Source: Silanimonas sp. (GTDB lineage: Bacteria; Pseudomonadota; Gammaproteobacteria; Xanthomonadales; Xanthomonadaceae). From it: 64,000 nt of DNA. The notes under the pieces are model-generated. The model was not told the DNA's origin, ran no database searches, and saw only the letters and a list, made by a program, of their open reading frames with translations. This document shows, piece after piece, positions 1 to 8,756 of this stretch (its first letter is position 1; each line of letters begins with the position of its first letter). A program made the translations under genes and the position numbers. The DNA is taken from the NCBI RefSeq assembly GCF_027531545.1, contig NZ_JAPZSC010000006.1:552131-616130 (forward strand), in the 5' to 3' direction.

Positions 1-162
1 CACATCGCTGACGAGGCCCGTGCCCTTGTGCAGGCGGAAACGCGAACCGTCGACGGTCGCGATGCCGGCGGCGTCCTGGCCACGGTGCTGGAGCACGGTC
101 AGGCCGTCGTACAAACGCGCCGCGACGTCGCTACGGCCGACGATGCCGATGATTCCGCACAT
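1..162 (-). CDS. purF: Amidophosphoribosyltransferase, N-terminal part (cut by window edge)
   Basis: Only the first 54 codons are inside the window. They read [10 protein letters not shown] at the start and include [12 protein letters not shown], the hallmark of the class II glutamine amidotransferase domain of PurF. Cys2 becomes the N-terminal nucleophile after Met removal. In the family this enzyme makes 5-phosphoribosylamine from PRPP and glutamine, the first committed step of purine synthesis. The ATG directly follows the TGA of cvpA (TGAATG), so the two are translationally linked. The cvpA-purF order is the conserved gammaproteobacterial arrangement. The PRPP-binding C-terminal domain lies outside the window. 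Confidence 0.96.
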   Translation of the reverse strand, partial: MCGIIGIVGRSDVAARLYDGLTVLQHRGQDAAGIATVDGSRFRLHKGTGLVSDV

Positions 163-954
163 TCAGTTGGACTCCGGGTTCGGATGCTGGGTGTTGGCGG
201 GGTCGCCCGATGGCGCATCGAGCGCCGAAGCGCCCACGCGCGCGGGGTCGGTCGCAGCCGGGGCGGCCAACCCAGCCTGCGAGGCCCACTGGCGAAGCAT
301 GGGATTGCCTTCCTGCGGCATCACGCCGAGCCACTGCGCGGCGTGGGCGATGTCGAGACCGGCGATCGGCGGCAACGCGCTGGCGGAAGCGCCGCCCGAC
401 GCGTCGGCAGCGTCCGACATGGCGGCATGGCCGTCGCTGGCCATCGACGGCAGCGCATTCAGGGCCGGGGCGGCAAAGGCCACGAGTTCGGAACCGTCGG
501 GCAACTGCGCGACGATCCAGCCGGCGGGCACGGTGAACACCGGCATCAGCGCGGACTCGCGCCAGAGCGTGGCCCGCGACCACGGGGTGAACGACACCAG
601 CAGCACCACGGCGAGCACGATGGCGTAGCCGCGCGCCGCGCCGAAGGCGAAGCCCAGCATCCGGTCGGTGCCGGAGAGCCCGGCCCCATGCAGCAGGGTG
701 CGCAACAGCCACACGGCGATGTTCCCGACCACCACGACGAGGGCGAAGGTCGCGCCGTATCCCGCCAGGGCGCGCAGCAACGGGGTTTCGATACCGGTGA
801 ATTCAGCCGCGGCGACATCGCCGAAAGCGACGGTGAGCCAGAGCGCCGCCACCCAGACCAGCAGCGACAGCACTTCGGTCAACATGCCCCGGATCGCGCC
901 GAGAACTGCCGAGAGCCCGATGACGACGAGGATGGCGGTGTCGAGGCCGGTCAC
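163..954 (-). CDS. cvpA: CvpA family inner-membrane protein
   Basis: 263 aa starting at a GTG that overlaps the stop of the upstream SPOR gene (GTGA). The first ~150 residues hold four hydrophobic segments (about 5-25, 28-48, 65-85, 105-125) with the family-typical short G/R-rich loops (LGAIRGM near residue 18; DRMLGFAFGAARGY near 98). The C-terminal ~110 residues are a polar, Ala-rich tail. CvpA is needed for colicin V production in E. coli and for envelope stress tolerance; its molecular function is unsettled. It lies between the SPOR gene and purF as in E. coli. Confidence 0.92.
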   Translation of the reverse strand: MTGLDTAILVVIGLSAVLGAIRGMLTEVLSLLVWVAALWLTVAFGDVAAAEFTGIETPLLRALAGYGATFALVVVVGNIAVWLLRTLLHGAGLSGTDRMLGFAFGAARGYAIVLAVVLLVSFTPWSRATLWRESALMPVFTVPAGWIVAQLPDGSELVAFAAPALNALPSMASDGHAAMSDAADASGGASASALPPIAGLDIAHAAQWLGVMPQEGNPMLRQWASQAGLAAPAATDPARVGASALDAPSGDPANTQHPNPESN

Positions 955-1997
955 GGGTGCGGAACGACGATCCCGGACACGCCGAGCTTGCCGGCGGCGT
1001 CCGACTTGATGCGTTCCGCTTCGGCACGGTCGGCCGCGGGCCCGAGGCGCACGCGCCAGAGGGCGCCGTTGGCGGTGGGCACGCGCTGTTCGAACGCGGC
1101 GAATCCGGCCGCACGGGCGCGGGCCACGAGCGCCTGCGCATCGCCCTGGCTGGCGAAAGCGCCCAGCTGCACGGCGAAGCCGCTGGCACTCACGGTGGCG
1201 CGCGGGGCCTCCGCGGCGGGACGCGGCGCGGTGGCAGCTGCCTGCGGTGCCGGCGCTGGCGCGGCGTCGCCGGTGGCGACGGCAGCGGAACCGGAAATAG
1301 CGGCCGTGCGCACGCGGGCAGCTTCGGCAGCGGCGCGGTTGGCGAACGGGCCCACCTTCACGCGGGTCGCGGACTGGCCGTTGACCTGCGTGGCTTCGGT
1401 GTAAGCCGGCAGGCTGGAAGACTTCAGCCGGGCGACCAGCGCATCCGCATTGGCGCGGTTGCCGAAGGTGCCGGCCGTGACGCTGTAGTCGCCCGCGGCC
1501 ACGGCGGCCGGCGCCACGGGCGCAGGGGGCGGGGCGACCGGGGCGACCGGGGCGACCGGGGCGGGCGGCGCCGGTGCGACGGGTGCCGCAGCAGGCGTTG
1601 CGACCGTCGGGGCCGGGGCCGGCGTCGGCAAGCCAGTGGCGGCGTCGACCGGCACCGCGGTAGTGGCGTCGACCGGCACCGCGGTGGCGGCGTCGAGGGC
1701 ATCGACACGAGGCGCGACGTTGGCCGTCGCATCGACGGTGGCGAGCGCGTTCGGGTCGGCCGGATCGGCGGCCGTCACGCCTTCGGCCACCGGGGTCGGC
1801 GCCGCGACCGGTGGGCCCAGCGGGATTTCGCGGGTGACGAATTCGCCGTCCGGCGCGTCCGGCACGGTGATCGGCACTTCGGCCGCATCGGCGGCGCCTT
1901 TCGACTCGGGGCCGATGACGATCATCGGGATGAAGATCACCGCCAGTGCACCGAGCACCAGCGCACCGATGAGGCGCTGCTTGACCTTGACGTCCAT
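951..1997 (-). CDS. SPOR-domain membrane protein with two SPOR repeats (DedD-like)
   Basis: 348 aa when started at the ATG at 1997 (MDVKVKQRLIGALVLGA), which places a transmembrane segment at residues ~7-27 as in DedD; a longer frame upstream adds 14 unconvincing residues. A Pro/Ala/Val-rich periplasmic linker (~30-165) is followed by two SPOR domains, ~170-240 (GDYSVTAGTFGNRANA) and ~272-346 (GFAVQLGAFASQGDA, ending WRVRLGPAADRAEAERI). SPOR domains bind septal glycan strands stripped of stem peptides, so a septum-located role is likely. Position between folC and cvpA matches dedD, but E. coli DedD has one SPOR domain. Confidence 0.88.
   Translation of the reverse strand: MDVKVKQRLIGALVLGALAVIFIPMIVIGPESKGAADAAEVPITVPDAPDGEFVTREIPLGPPVAAPTPVAEGVTAADPADPNALATVDATANVAPRVDALDAATAVPVDATTAVPVDAATGLPTPAPAPTVATPAAAPVAPAPPAPVAPVAPVAPPPAPVAPAAVAAGDYSVTAGTFGNRANADALVARLKSSSLPAYTEATQVNGQSATRVKVGPFANRAAAEAARVRTAAISGSAAVATGDAAPAPAPQAAATAPRPAAEAPRATVSASGFAVQLGAFASQGDAQALVARARAAGFAAFEQRVPTANGALWRVRLGPAADRAEAERIKSDAAGKLGVSGIVVPHP
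1531..1557. repeat. Three tandem copies of a 9-base unit
   Basis: The unit GGGGCGACC occurs three times head to tail and then starts a fourth partial copy. It lies in the linker of the SPOR protein and encodes (minus strand) an Ala-Pro-Val repeat, so copy-number change would only lengthen or shorten the linker in frame. Confidence 0.85.
1642..1689. repeat. Two tandem copies of a 24-base unit
   Basis: A 24-base unit beginning GCGTCGACCGGCACCGCGG is duplicated with few differences. It encodes a duplicated octapeptide (about VPVDATTA / VPVDAATG) in the SPOR-protein linker, again in frame. Confidence 0.8.
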
Positions 1998-2074
1998 CGA
2001 GGTTCCGAACGGAGGGGACACGGAATTATAGGCGGTCACCCCGCTGCCGCCCCAGCTAGACCGCGGGCCGGGGT

Positions 2075-3325
2075 TCAGGCAAGGGCGCCCGCCAGCGCGG
2101 CCACGGTGTGGAAACTGCCGAAGACGAGGACCCGCCCGCCCTCACCTGCCGCGTCGCGCGCCGCCGAGAGTGCGTGATCGAGGGCCCCGTGGGTGTGGAC
2201 CGTCGTCGCTCCGCCCGCACGGACACGAGCTTCGAGCGCCGCGACCGGCAGGCCCCGCGAGCCGGCGTCGGTGATCGGGCCAAGGTGCCAGGCGGCGATG
2301 TGCGGCAGCAGTGCGGCCACGACGCCTTCGATGTCCTTGTCGCCGAGCGCCGAGAACACCGCCATCGTCGGCTTCGGGTTCGCCGCCAGCCACGCGGCGA
2401 GCTGGCGCGCACCCTGCGGGTTGTGGGCGACGTCCGCGACGACCTCGGGCGATTCGCCGATCACTTGCAGGCGACCCCGCACACGCGCCTCCGCCACGCC
2501 ATGGGCGAAGGCCTCGTCGGGTATCGCCAGCGGCGACGCGCGCAGGGCGGCGACCGCAGCGGCGGCGTTGTCGACCTGCACGGGCGCCGCCAGCGCCGGG
2601 TACGGCAGGTCGAGCTGGAAGCCCGGCTCGCGCCACACCCAATGGTCGTCGAAGCGGTCGACGAGGTAGTCGCTGTGGCCGCGGATGGCGATGGTGCCCA
2701 GCGCGTAGGCACGGCGCAGCACGCTGCTGGGCGGGTCCTTCTCGCCGAACACGGCGATCTTACCGGCGCGCAGGATGCCGGCCTTTTCCGCACCGATGCT
2801 CTCGCGGTCGGGGCCGAGGTAGTCCATGTGGTCGAGGTCGACGGTGGTGATCACCGCCACGTCGGCGTCGACGAGGTTCGTCGCGTCGAGGCGGCCGCCC
2901 AGTCCCACTTCGAGAATCGCAAGGTCGAGCCCGGCGCGCTCGAAGAGGTCGAAGGCAGCCAGCGTGGCGTACTCGAAGTAGGTGATCGGCGTGTCGCCGC
3001 GGGCGGCGTCGATACGCTCGAAGGCCCCGACGATCGCGTCGTCGGCCGCGTCGACGCCATCGATGCGGATCCGTTCGTTGAAGCGCCAAAGGTGCGGCGA
3101 GGTGTAGGTGCCGACGCGCAGGCCGGCCGCACGGGCGATGGCTTCGAGGAAGGCCACCGTGCTGCCCTTGCCATTGGTGCCGCCGACGGTGACCACGACC
3201 GGTGCGGGCTTCGGCGCAAGGCGCATGGCCCCGGCCACAGCGCGCACCCGTTCGAGGCCCATGGCGATGGCCTGCGGGTGCTGCTGCTGGATGCGGAGAA
3301 GCCAGTCGGAAAGCGGAAGCGGCAT
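2075..3325 (-). CDS. folC: Bifunctional dihydrofolate synthase / folylpolyglutamate synthase
   Basis: 416 aa from ATG at 3325 (MPLPLSDWLLRIQQQHP), the usual FolC start; the frame stays open another 68 codons upstream but without homology. The Mur-ligase-type P-loop TVGGTNGKGST is at ~50. It is followed by GTYTSPHL, YFEYATLAAF, LEVGLGGRLDATN and DHMDYLG, all FolC signatures. The C-terminal ligase domain includes DVAHNPQGAR. FolC adds glutamate to dihydropteroate and polyglutamylates folates in the cytosol. A 77-base gap separates it from the SPOR gene, and it heads the folC-SPOR-cvpA-purF block. The accD gene that usually precedes folC is not here. Confidence 0.96.
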   Translation of the reverse strand: MPLPLSDWLLRIQQQHPQAIAMGLERVRAVAGAMRLAPKPAPVVVTVGGTNGKGSTVAFLEAIARAAGLRVGTYTSPHLWRFNERIRIDGVDAADDAIVGAFERIDAARGDTPITYFEYATLAAFDLFERAGLDLAILEVGLGGRLDATNLVDADVAVITTVDLDHMDYLGPDRESIGAEKAGILRAGKIAVFGEKDPPSSVLRRAYALGTIAIRGHSDYLVDRFDDHWVWREPGFQLDLPYPALAAPVQVDNAAAAVAALRASPLAIPDEAFAHGVAEARVRGRLQVIGESPEVVADVAHNPQGARQLAAWLAANPKPTMAVFSALGDKDIEGVVAALLPHIAAWHLGPITDAGSRGLPVAALEARVRAGGATTVHTHGALDHALSAARDAAGEGGRVLVFGSFHTVAALAGALA

Positions 3326-3389
3326 GGGTTCACGGGAGCGGAGCGGGCGTCCATTATCGCCGCTGCCCTCCCCTGTTCGCCGGAACCGC

Positions 3390-4250
3390 ATGGCTTCGAC
3401 CGCTCCGCCCCTGATCCTCGGCTCGATGCGCTTCGGCGACTGGGGCGCACGCCTCGCACCTGCCGAGGTGGCGCGCCTGCTGGCCGCCGCCCTCGACCTC
3501 GGCATCGACACGCTCGACCTCGCCGACATCTACGGTGGCCACACGACGAACGCGCTGGTCGGCGCCGCGCTGCGCCACGACCCGTCGCTGCGCGCCCGCC
3601 TGCATCTGCTGGCGAAGGTCGGCATCGTGATGCCCGATAGCCCCGGCAACGGCCGGCGCGTGCAGCACTACGACCTCTCGCCCGCGCATCTGGAAGCCGC
3701 ACTCGCTGCGAGCCTCCGCGACCTCGGCGTGGGGCGGGTCGACACCCTGATGCTGCATCGCTTCGACCCCGGCCTGGACGTCGATGCCGTCGCCGGCTGG
3801 CTCGCGGTGCACCGCGAACGCGACACCGTGCGCGACTTCGGGGTCTCGAACTTTCCCGCGGCTGCGCTGCCGCTGTTCACCGGGAAGCTCGCGCCGTCCA
3901 GCCACCAGATCGAACTCAGCCCCGCCGCGTCGCAGGCGCTCGACGACGGCACCCACGCCGCCAGCCGCGCCACCGGTGCCGAGGTTCAGGCCTGGTCGCC
4001 CCTCGGCGGCGGCGCCCTGCTGGCCGACAACGATCGCGGCCGAGCGCTGGACGCGATCGCCGGCGACTTCGGGCTCGACCGCGCCAGCCTGCTGTTGCGC
4101 TGGGTGGCCAGCCTTCCCGCCACCCGCGTCGTGCTCGGCACGACGCGAGCCGAACGACTCGCCGACGCCGTGGGCGCGGTCGAACGGCCGCTGCCGGCGG
4201 ACGCGTGGTACGCCGTTTGGCAGGCCGCGCGCGGCAAGCCGGTGCCTTGA
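3390..4250 (+). CDS. Aldo/keto reductase (YdhF-like)
   Basis: 286 aa from ATG at 3390 (MASTAPPLILGSMRFG). The AKR catalytic tetrad is visible: Asp43 and Tyr48 in TLDLADIYG, Lys76 in LLAKVGI and His123 in LMLHRFDP. SPLGGG near residue 200 and GTTRAERL near 250 contact NADPH in the family. YdhF-type proteins are soluble NADPH-dependent carbonyl reductases of unknown natural substrate. It is divergent from folC, with 64 bases between the starts that must hold both promoters. The open frame extends upstream, but the ATG aligns with family N-termini. Confidence 0.88.
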   Translation: MASTAPPLILGSMRFGDWGARLAPAEVARLLAAALDLGIDTLDLADIYGGHTTNALVGAALRHDPSLRARLHLLAKVGIVMPDSPGNGRRVQHYDLSPAHLEAALAASLRDLGVGRVDTLMLHRFDPGLDVDAVAGWLAVHRERDTVRDFGVSNFPAAALPLFTGKLAPSSHQIELSPAASQALDDGTHAASRATGAEVQAWSPLGGGALLADNDRGRALDAIAGDFGLDRASLLLRWVASLPATRVVLGTTRAERLADAVGAVERPLPADAWYAVWQAARGKPVP

Positions 4251-4276
4251 TCGGCTGCGGCCGCAAGCCCACGAAT

Positions 4277-5266
4277 TCAAGGCGCGATGGGCCGCCCTTC
4301 GGTCGCGCTGCGCAACAGGGCCTGCGCCAGGCGCGTGGTGTCGCGGGTTTCGGCCCAGGTAGGCCAGTGCGGCCTTGGCTCCTCACCGCGCGCCAAGGCC
4401 GCGAAGGCCTCGGCCTCCAGAAGAAACCCGTTGCCTTGGGGCACCGGCTCACGCCGGCTGTCGTAGCCCTCGGCCACCTCGACCCAATCCTGGCCGGGCC
4501 CGACGTGGTTGAAAAACCCACTGGCCAGCGTGCTCTCAGTGCCGACGATGCGCAGGTGCCGGTGCGGCACCGCATCGAACCAGCACTGCAACGTGGCCAT
4601 CAGGCCGTCGTCCCAGACCAGCACTGCGGCCAAAGCACGATCGACCCCCGTGCCCCCCCACGCGGCGCTGGCCTGTACGGTGGCAGGAAGACCACCGGCT
4701 AGAGCCCGTATCAGGCTCAGCGGGTAGACGCCTACATCCCACAAGGATCCACCGCCAAGCGCCGGGTCCAGTCGAATGTCGGCGTCGCGCCGCAGCGTGA
4801 AGCCGAACATCCCCGAGAGCTGCCGCAAGCGCCCGATCTGGCCGCCGCGCACGCGCGTCAGCAGGTCAAGGGTCTGTGGCTGGAACCGGTAAGGAAATGC
4901 CTCCATCACCACGCGGCCTGCCGCATCGGCAGCCGCCCGCAAGCGATCCACGTCATCCACGCTGAGCGCCATGGGCTTTTCGCACAGCACGTGCTTGCCC
5001 GCGGCCAGCGCGCGCAGGGCCCAAGGCACGTGCTGGTCGTTGCTCAGGGCGATGTAGACGGCATCGATCTCGGCATCGCCCAACAACGCGTCGTAATCGG
5101 GCCGGACACGCGGCACGCCATTCGCCTGCGCGAAGGCCGCGGCGCGTTCGGCGCTGCGGCTGGCCACCGCGGTGACGTGCAACGCGGTCGATGGCGCCAC
5201 ACCTTGGCAGAACGAGGCGGCGATGCGTGCAGCGCCCAGGACGCCGATGCGAAGGACGGGATTCAT
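4277..5266 (-). CDS. Gfo/Idh/MocA family oxidoreductase
   Basis: 329 aa from ATG at 5266 (MNPVLRIGVLGAARIA). The N-terminal Rossmann fold has GVLGAARIA at 8-16, and the family's EKP motif is at 96-98 (HVLCEKPMAL). The C-terminal substrate domain includes GGGSLWDVGVYPL, typical of the trans-1,2-dihydrobenzene-1,2-diol / glucose-fructose oxidoreductase-like branch. Members oxidise or reduce sugars or related alcohols with NAD(P); the substrate cannot be told from sequence. It is convergent with the aldo/keto reductase, 26 bases between stops. A four-codon frame (ATG at 5277) overlaps the start region, probably by chance. No clear Shine-Dalgarno site is seen. Confidence 0.88.
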   Translation of the reverse strand: MNPVLRIGVLGAARIAASFCQGVAPSTALHVTAVASRSAERAAAFAQANGVPRVRPDYDALLGDAEIDAVYIALSNDQHVPWALRALAAGKHVLCEKPMALSVDDVDRLRAAADAAGRVVMEAFPYRFQPQTLDLLTRVRGGQIGRLRQLSGMFGFTLRRDADIRLDPALGGGSLWDVGVYPLSLIRALAGGLPATVQASAAWGGTGVDRALAAVLVWDDGLMATLQCWFDAVPHRHLRIVGTESTLASGFFNHVGPGQDWVEVAEGYDSRREPVPQGNGFLLEAEAFAALARGEEPRPHWPTWAETRDTTRLAQALLRSATEGRPIAP

Positions 5267-5415
5267 GACGGGCTCATGGCGCGGAGGACGTTCAAACCGC
5301 CTGCATGGTGAAGCCGTCGGCCAGGGGGCGGTCAAGCACGTGCCGCCCCCCCCGGGGCGAGGTCGATACCAAGCGGATCTTCCGGCGCGAGCGCGAGCGC
5401 GGCCCCAAGCGGCCG

Positions 5416-8217
5416 TCAGGGCTGGCAGCCCTGCGTGCGCTGCTGGCTGTCCAGCATGCTCAGCGTGTCGGTGGCATTCCACGTACCCGGCACGCCGTTC
5501 GCGAACGCCGCACTCACCGTGATGCCCGTCAGACGGCCACCGCCGATCGTCCGCTGCAAGCTGCCCACCCGCGTCCGCGTCGGTGAACCCGTCCGCTCGC
5601 AGGTCGGGCAGAAGCCCGTCAGCTGGTCCAGCCCCAGACTCGCCGTGCCCGCCGTGCTCGGGCCGTCTTCCGCCACCAGGAACCGCGCCACACCCCTCGC
5701 GTCGTACACGAACGTCGCATAGAACTCGTACGGGCCCGGGCTCGTCAGCACCTGCGCGCTGTACCCCGTCCCGCTCCGCGCCGGGTCGAAGTAATGCTGG
5801 CTGATGTCCGCCGGCGCACCGGCGATGCTCGGGCAGCCCCGACCAAACGCACTGAACGCCTCGCTGCCCATTTGCCCGTCCAGCGTGTAGCTGAAGGTGA
5901 AGGCATCCGCACCCGTCGGCGTGGCTGTCGCCTCGCCCACCTCCGTCAGGAAGCGGCTGCCACCCACCCAGGTGCCACGGTAGATCCCACCCCGCCAGAT
6001 CCCGTTGCCACCCGGCGCCGGACCCTGCAGGTAGTACCACGTCGGCGTGCTGTCTTGCAGGTAGGTGTACCACAGGCCCGCCCACTCGCCCCCCGCCGGG
6101 TAAAGGAACAGCCCGTGCCCGGACCGGCCGGTGTTGTAGTAGCCGCCCGGCCGAACCACCGGGGCCGTGCCAGTCACCGTCGCCCGCATCACCACCGTCG
6201 CCGACGACGCCGTCAGGTTCACCGGCGTCACGTACCAGCGGCCGGCCGCCGGATTCGCCACCGTCACGCTCTCGTTACCGCCCGGCGTGGTCCCGCTCGC
6301 CTGCGCCTGGTTCCGCGGCGGTGCCAAGGCCACGCCCGGCACCGCACTTCCCGCCACCGGCGCCGGCACGCGGGCCAGGTACACGTCCACGTTCGATGCG
6401 CTCGCGGTCGTCACCGCCAGTTGCGTCGCCCCCGCCGGAACGTCGATGAACGACTGCTCATGGCTGCCGTTTCCCGCCAGACGGAGCGTGCGGTCCTCGC
6501 CACTGACCAGAGCCAGCGCACTGCTGTCGTTCGCATTGCGCGTGAGCTTCACCGGGAACACCGCCTGCGTGGCGCCCGACAGCTGCATCTGCACGTAGCC
6601 CACGCGGGATTCGCCGTTGAGCAGCGTCGGGTCGTCCCACTGCACCCGCAGGGGGAAGGCCGCGCCGGCTGGAAGAATCCCCGGCGCCGTGGTGACCAGG
6701 CTGCTGTCGCTCGGCAGCAAAGGAACCTCGTAACGGAACAAACGACCCGTCTGCGCCGAGGCCCCGCGGTTGTGCAGCATCGCCCAGTACCGGCCCGTGC
6801 CACCGGCAGGAACGGTGATCAGCAGCTCGCAGCGCTCGCCCGACGCGCTCATCGCCGAAGTGCAGCGCAGTTCGTTCTCCGACGGCTGACCATCGCCGTT
6901 GAGGTCTTCGCCAAGGTACAGGTCGACATCCCCACCCAGACCCGAGGCCTCGGCGAACACCTGCCATGCCAGCGCCGAGCCCGAACGACCGGCCAGCGTG
7001 CCGGCCACGTGCGCCGTGCCCACGCGCCCGTTGTCCCACGGCGTCTGCGGCACCGCATCCACACCCAAAGAGAGATCACCCACCACCGGCGCCGACAGTG
7101 ACGATGCCGCGAACTGCACGCCGGGCAAGGCGCGAAGGCCTGACAGCGTTACGTCGACGAAGCCGCGCTGCGCCGGCACCGTCAGGTTGATCGGCAACTG
7201 GTTGGCGAAGAAAGCCCAGACCACCTCGGCGAACTCGATATCGCGGCTCTGGATGCCCGTCGCCGGGTTCGGCGCCACCAGCACGGTGCGGCTGGGGGTG
7301 GTGTGGCCGGCACCGTTGAGGCGCCACCACTGCAAGGGCGTGGCACCGGCGTAGTCAAAGCGCTGCGCGGGGCCGCCGTCGTTGCCATCGATCTCGACCG
7401 TGGCCTGCGTCGGCACCACGCCCTGCAGGCCATTGATCTGCAGCCAACGGTCGCGCGTCGCTTCGGCCGAGATGACGCGGCCGCGGTTGCAGTTGCCTCC
7501 CAGGTTGGCGACACAGCCGCCGTTCCATGGCATCTGCAGGTCGGCATCGCCATGCAGGATCAGGATCGGCAATGCCCGGCTCGGGCCGCTGGTGCAGGCG
7601 CCGGGCTTGGGCGTGAGCGGCAGGCTGCCCGATCCCGTGGCGACGGCGCCAACGCGGTCGGCGTGGTGGAACGCGAAGGCATGCGTCATCTGCGCGCCGT
7701 TCGACCCGCCCGTCATGAACAACCGGCGGCGGTCGAGGCCGTACTCGGTGCCGATGCGCTGCACGAGGGCGTTGAGGAAGCCGACGTCATCGGCGTTGCT
7801 GGCCACGTCGTTGTCGGCCCGGCAATCGACCCAGCCCACCTTCCCGGTGGCGTCGGCCGCCGGAAGCCCGCCGGGGTAGACGACGACGAAGCCCTCGCGG
7901 TCCGCCACGGTGCGGAACACCGACAGGGGGTGGTTGCCGGTCAGCGCGACATCCAAGCCCTCACCGCCGCCGCCGTGCAACACGAAGACCACGGCCCGCG
8001 GCGCGGTGAGGCCGGCAGGCACATGCACCCGGAACTGGCGCACCACGCCGTTGACCGTGATCGCCTGGTCGCTCAGCCCTGCCGGGTAGGGGTTCTGCGC
8101 CCGAAGCCCGCTGCCGGGTATCGCGAGCAGGGCGAGGAACAGGGCAAGGACGACGCTCGCGACGAGCGTGGGCTGCGGCCGCCGCGGCCGGGAGGAGTCG
8201 AGAAAGCGCATGGGCAT
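5416..8217 (-). CDS. Secreted PHB-depolymerase-like esterase with PPC-like and tandem C-terminal modules
   Basis: 933 aa. An N-terminal signal peptide (hydrophobic core ~19-35, likely cut after GLRA) precedes an alpha/beta-hydrolase of the LpqC / esterase-PHB-depolymerase family. HGGGGEG forms the oxyanion region, GGSNG near residue 168 is the nucleophile elbow, ILHGDADLQMPW carries the acid, and GAGHTTPS the His. A middle part contains pre-peptidase-C-terminal-like stretches (GDVDLYLGED; VDVYLARV). Residues ~700-930 hold two copies of a module opening with YYNTGRSGHG and HYFDPARSGTG. The substrate may be a polyester or a feruloyl or acetyl ester; I cannot decide. The start could also be ATG at 8211. 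The gene is divergent from the antitoxin at 8398. Confidence 0.82.
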   Translation of the reverse strand: MPMRFLDSSRPRRPQPTLVASVVLALFLALLAIPGSGLRAQNPYPAGLSDQAITVNGVVRQFRVHVPAGLTAPRAVVFVLHGGGGEGLDVALTGNHPLSVFRTVADREGFVVVYPGGLPAADATGKVGWVDCRADNDVASNADDVGFLNALVQRIGTEYGLDRRRLFMTGGSNGAQMTHAFAFHHADRVGAVATGSGSLPLTPKPGACTSGPSRALPILILHGDADLQMPWNGGCVANLGGNCNRGRVISAEATRDRWLQINGLQGVVPTQATVEIDGNDGGPAQRFDYAGATPLQWWRLNGAGHTTPSRTVLVAPNPATGIQSRDIEFAEVVWAFFANQLPINLTVPAQRGFVDVTLSGLRALPGVQFAASSLSAPVVGDLSLGVDAVPQTPWDNGRVGTAHVAGTLAGRSGSALAWQVFAEASGLGGDVDLYLGEDLNGDGQPSENELRCTSAMSASGERCELLITVPAGGTGRYWAMLHNRGASAQTGRLFRYEVPLLPSDSSLVTTAPGILPAGAAFPLRVQWDDPTLLNGESRVGYVQMQLSGATQAVFPVKLTRNANDSSALALVSGEDRTLRLAGNGSHEQSFIDVPAGATQLAVTTASASNVDVYLARVPAPVAGSAVPGVALAPPRNQAQASGTTPGGNESVTVANPAAGRWYVTPVNLTASSATVVMRATVTGTAPVVRPGGYYNTGRSGHGLFLYPAGGEWAGLWYTYLQDSTPTWYYLQGPAPGGNGIWRGGIYRGTWVGGSRFLTEVGEATATPTGADAFTFSYTLDGQMGSEAFSAFGRGCPSIAGAPADISQHYFDPARSGTGYSAQVLTSPGPYEFYATFVYDARGVARFLVAEDGPSTAGTASLGLDQLTGFCPTCERTGSPTRTRVGSLQRTIGGGRLTGITVSAAFANGVPGTWNATDTLSMLDSQQRTQGCQP

Positions 8218-8323
8218 CCAGAGAGAGAAGACTTCCTCACACAACGCATCATCCGTTCGGTGGTTGACCGGCGCACCACGTCTGGCAAGCGCCGGCGAGT
8301 GCTCTCGAGTGAATGGCGCGTTC

Positions 8324-8352
8324 TTCACCTCTTGCACAAATTGCACGATAGG
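8324..8352 (+). promoter_or_regulatory. Probable promoter with direct-repeat operator for the antitoxin/toxin pair
   Basis: TTCACC at 8324-8329 and GATAGG at 8347-8352 are separated by 17 bases and could be -35 and -10 elements. The spacer contains TTGCAC twice (8332-8337 and 8341-8346) separated by AAA, a likely site for autorepression by the antitoxin. A Shine-Dalgarno GAGGT follows at 8386, 7 bases before the ATG. Confidence 0.4.
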
Positions 8353-8397
8353 CGCAGATTGGCCCTGCGGCATGCCTTGCCGCGTGAGGTGCCCGCC

Positions 8398-8745
8398 ATG
8401 AAGCCCCAGGTCCGCGACCACGCCGCGTCCTACGCCCTCGAACCCCTGCCTGCCACCACGGTGCGCCGCGACTGGGCCACCGCGAAGGACCGGCTGCGCG
8501 CCAAGGGCGTGCTCGCCCTGACCACGCACGACCGCGTGGAGGCCGTGCTGCTCGACCCCGCCGCCTACGAGGCCCTCGTCGCCCGCGCCGAGGCCGCCGA
8601 CCAGGCCCTGCTCGACGGCCTGACCCGCCGCTTCGACGAGCGCTTGGCCGCGCTGGGCACGCCCGAAGCCGGCGACCGCCTGCGCGGCGCCTTCGCCCGC
8701 GAGGGCCGCATCGACACCCCGCCGCGCGCCGGGAACGCGTTCTGA
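8398..8745 (+). CDS. Probable Phd/YefM-like antitoxin of a toxin-antitoxin pair
   Basis: 115 aa from ATG at 8398 with GAGGT 7 bases upstream. Residues ~18-62 (LPATTVRRDWATAK, then GVLALTTHDRVEAVLL and DPAAYEALVARAE) follow the beta-alpha pattern of Phd/YefM antitoxins, in which this part dimerises and binds DNA. The C-terminal half is charged and probably disordered, as expected of a toxin-neutralising tail. The next gene, 11 bases on, is a zeta-like kinase, so the two should be cotranscribed. The family call rests on pattern, not an alignment. Confidence 0.6.
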   Translation: MKPQVRDHAASYALEPLPATTVRRDWATAKDRLRAKGVLALTTHDRVEAVLLDPAAYEALVARAEAADQALLDGLTRRFDERLAALGTPEAGDRLRGAFAREGRIDTPPRAGNAF

Positions 8746-8756
8746 ACCCGAGGCCG

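Noticed and set aside
1501..1570. G-rich repeats that could look like a regulatory G-quadruplex
   Set aside because: They are in frame inside the SPOR-protein linker and explained by Pro/Ala codons.
5267..5415. Possible small gene between the Gfo/Idh oxidoreductase and the esterase
   Set aside because: No frame with a start and ribosome site; GC-rich spacer only.
8218..8397. Search for an attachment site or mobile element near the toxin-antitoxin-like pair
   Set aside because: No integrase, tRNA, terminal repeats or base-composition shift was found around 8.2-9.4 kb.
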